6,218 nt of DNA from Burkholderiaceae bacterium (GTDB lineage: Bacteria > Pseudomonadota > Gammaproteobacteria > Burkholderiales > Burkholderiaceae_C), in assembly GCA_023260315.1 (NCBI GenBank), contig JALQVQ010000084.1:1-6218 (forward strand), given 5' to 3'. Positions 6,001 through 6,218 of the stretch are shown piece after piece. Made by a program: the position numbers and the translations under genes. Each line of letters starts with the position of its first letter. Within the stretch, counting starts at the first letter, position 1. Under the pieces are notes generated by a model, which made no database searches, was not told the DNA's origin, and saw only the letters and a program-made list of their open reading frames with translations.

Positions 6001-6218
6001 AAGGCGCTGACGTGGAAGATCAAGGGCAAGGCCGGCTGGAACGCCTCGACGACCCCGAACGGGAAGAAGCTCTCGAGCGGCGGCGCCTCGAGCCAGGCGG
6101 CCAACCCCGCCGTGTGCGCAGTTGGCACCACGAGCGGCACCTACGAAGCGCGCTGCTGTGGCGACGAGGCGTGCACCGCCAGCCCCACGAGCAGCCCCGC
6201 GCCCTCCTGGCGGCCCAC
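5986..6218 (+). CDS. Fragment of an unrelated high-GC coding sequence, probably eukaryotic (chimeric join)
   Basis: The plus-strand frame with codons beginning at 5974, 5977 and so on is open to the window end. Of its 81 complete codons from 5974 to 6216, only four (GCA, GTT, GAA, TGT) do not end in G or C, a pattern expected of real coding DNA and unlike the neighbouring genes. The peptide begins FDNPTSLTGKALTWKIKG, continues through a Ser/Gly/Ala/Asn-rich part (KKLSSGGASSQAANPAVC), reaches a cysteine cluster (ARCCGDEAC) and ends in a Pro/Ser/Thr-rich tail (TASPTSSPAPSWRP). This composition suits an extracellular or surface protein of a high-GC eukaryote such as a stramenopile alga. That assignment is a recollection of style, not a match to a named family, and a high-GC bacterium is possible. 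No start or stop is present. The left edge lies somewhere between about 5965 and 6000. Confidence 0.5.

Noticed and set aside
5925..6140. Minus-strand open frame with Leu/Arg/Pro-rich translation
   Set aside because: It crosses the suspected junction in a different frame from the monooxygenase and has no family-like sequence. It is a by-product of GC-rich DNA coding on the opposite strand.

Overview
The main part of the window (about 1-5980) looks like an ordinary proteobacterial chromosome of moderate GC, with ATG/GTG starts, tight spacing and no introns. CysM, ValRS and the monooxygenase plus DUF2783 pair most resemble betaproteobacterial (Burkholderiales-type) versions. That placement is recalled from the families, not computed.

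Layout: a tRNA-Leu(CAA) gene lies on the minus strand at 31-118. An intergenic region of about 140-165 bp separates it from a plus-strand pair, cysM (cysteine synthase B) and tusA (sulfur-carrier protein). These run convergently into a minus-strand block ending in valS (valyl-tRNA synthetase, 979 aa). A hairpin sits between the two convergent stop codons. Upstream of valS on the same strand are a 69-aa DUF2783 protein and a FAD-dependent aromatic-hydroxylase-like monooxygenase. Their reading frames overlap by 8 nt, so they are probably translationally coupled. The monooxygenase lacks its N-terminal FAD-binding segment.

Functionally, cysM and tusA both belong to sulfur metabolism: cysteine is the sulfur donor from which TusA receives persulfide sulfur for tRNA thiolation. 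valS and the tRNA gene are translation housekeeping genes. The monooxygenase/DUF2783 pair is an accessory catabolic or biosynthetic module of unknown substrate.

The striking part is the last ~230 bases. From about 5975-6000 onward the minus-strand protein stops looking like a monooxygenase. The plus strand instead carries an open frame in which all but 4 of 81 codons end in G or C. It encodes a Ser/Thr/Gly/Ala-rich, Cys-containing segment that runs into a Pro/Ser/Thr-rich tail, much like secreted or surface proteins of high-GC eukaryotic algae and other protists. The simplest explanation is a chimeric assembly join that replaced the monooxygenase N-terminus with unrelated DNA. A real insertion or rearrangement is less likely but not excluded. 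I see no CRISPR array, insertion sequence, phage gene or defence system in the window.
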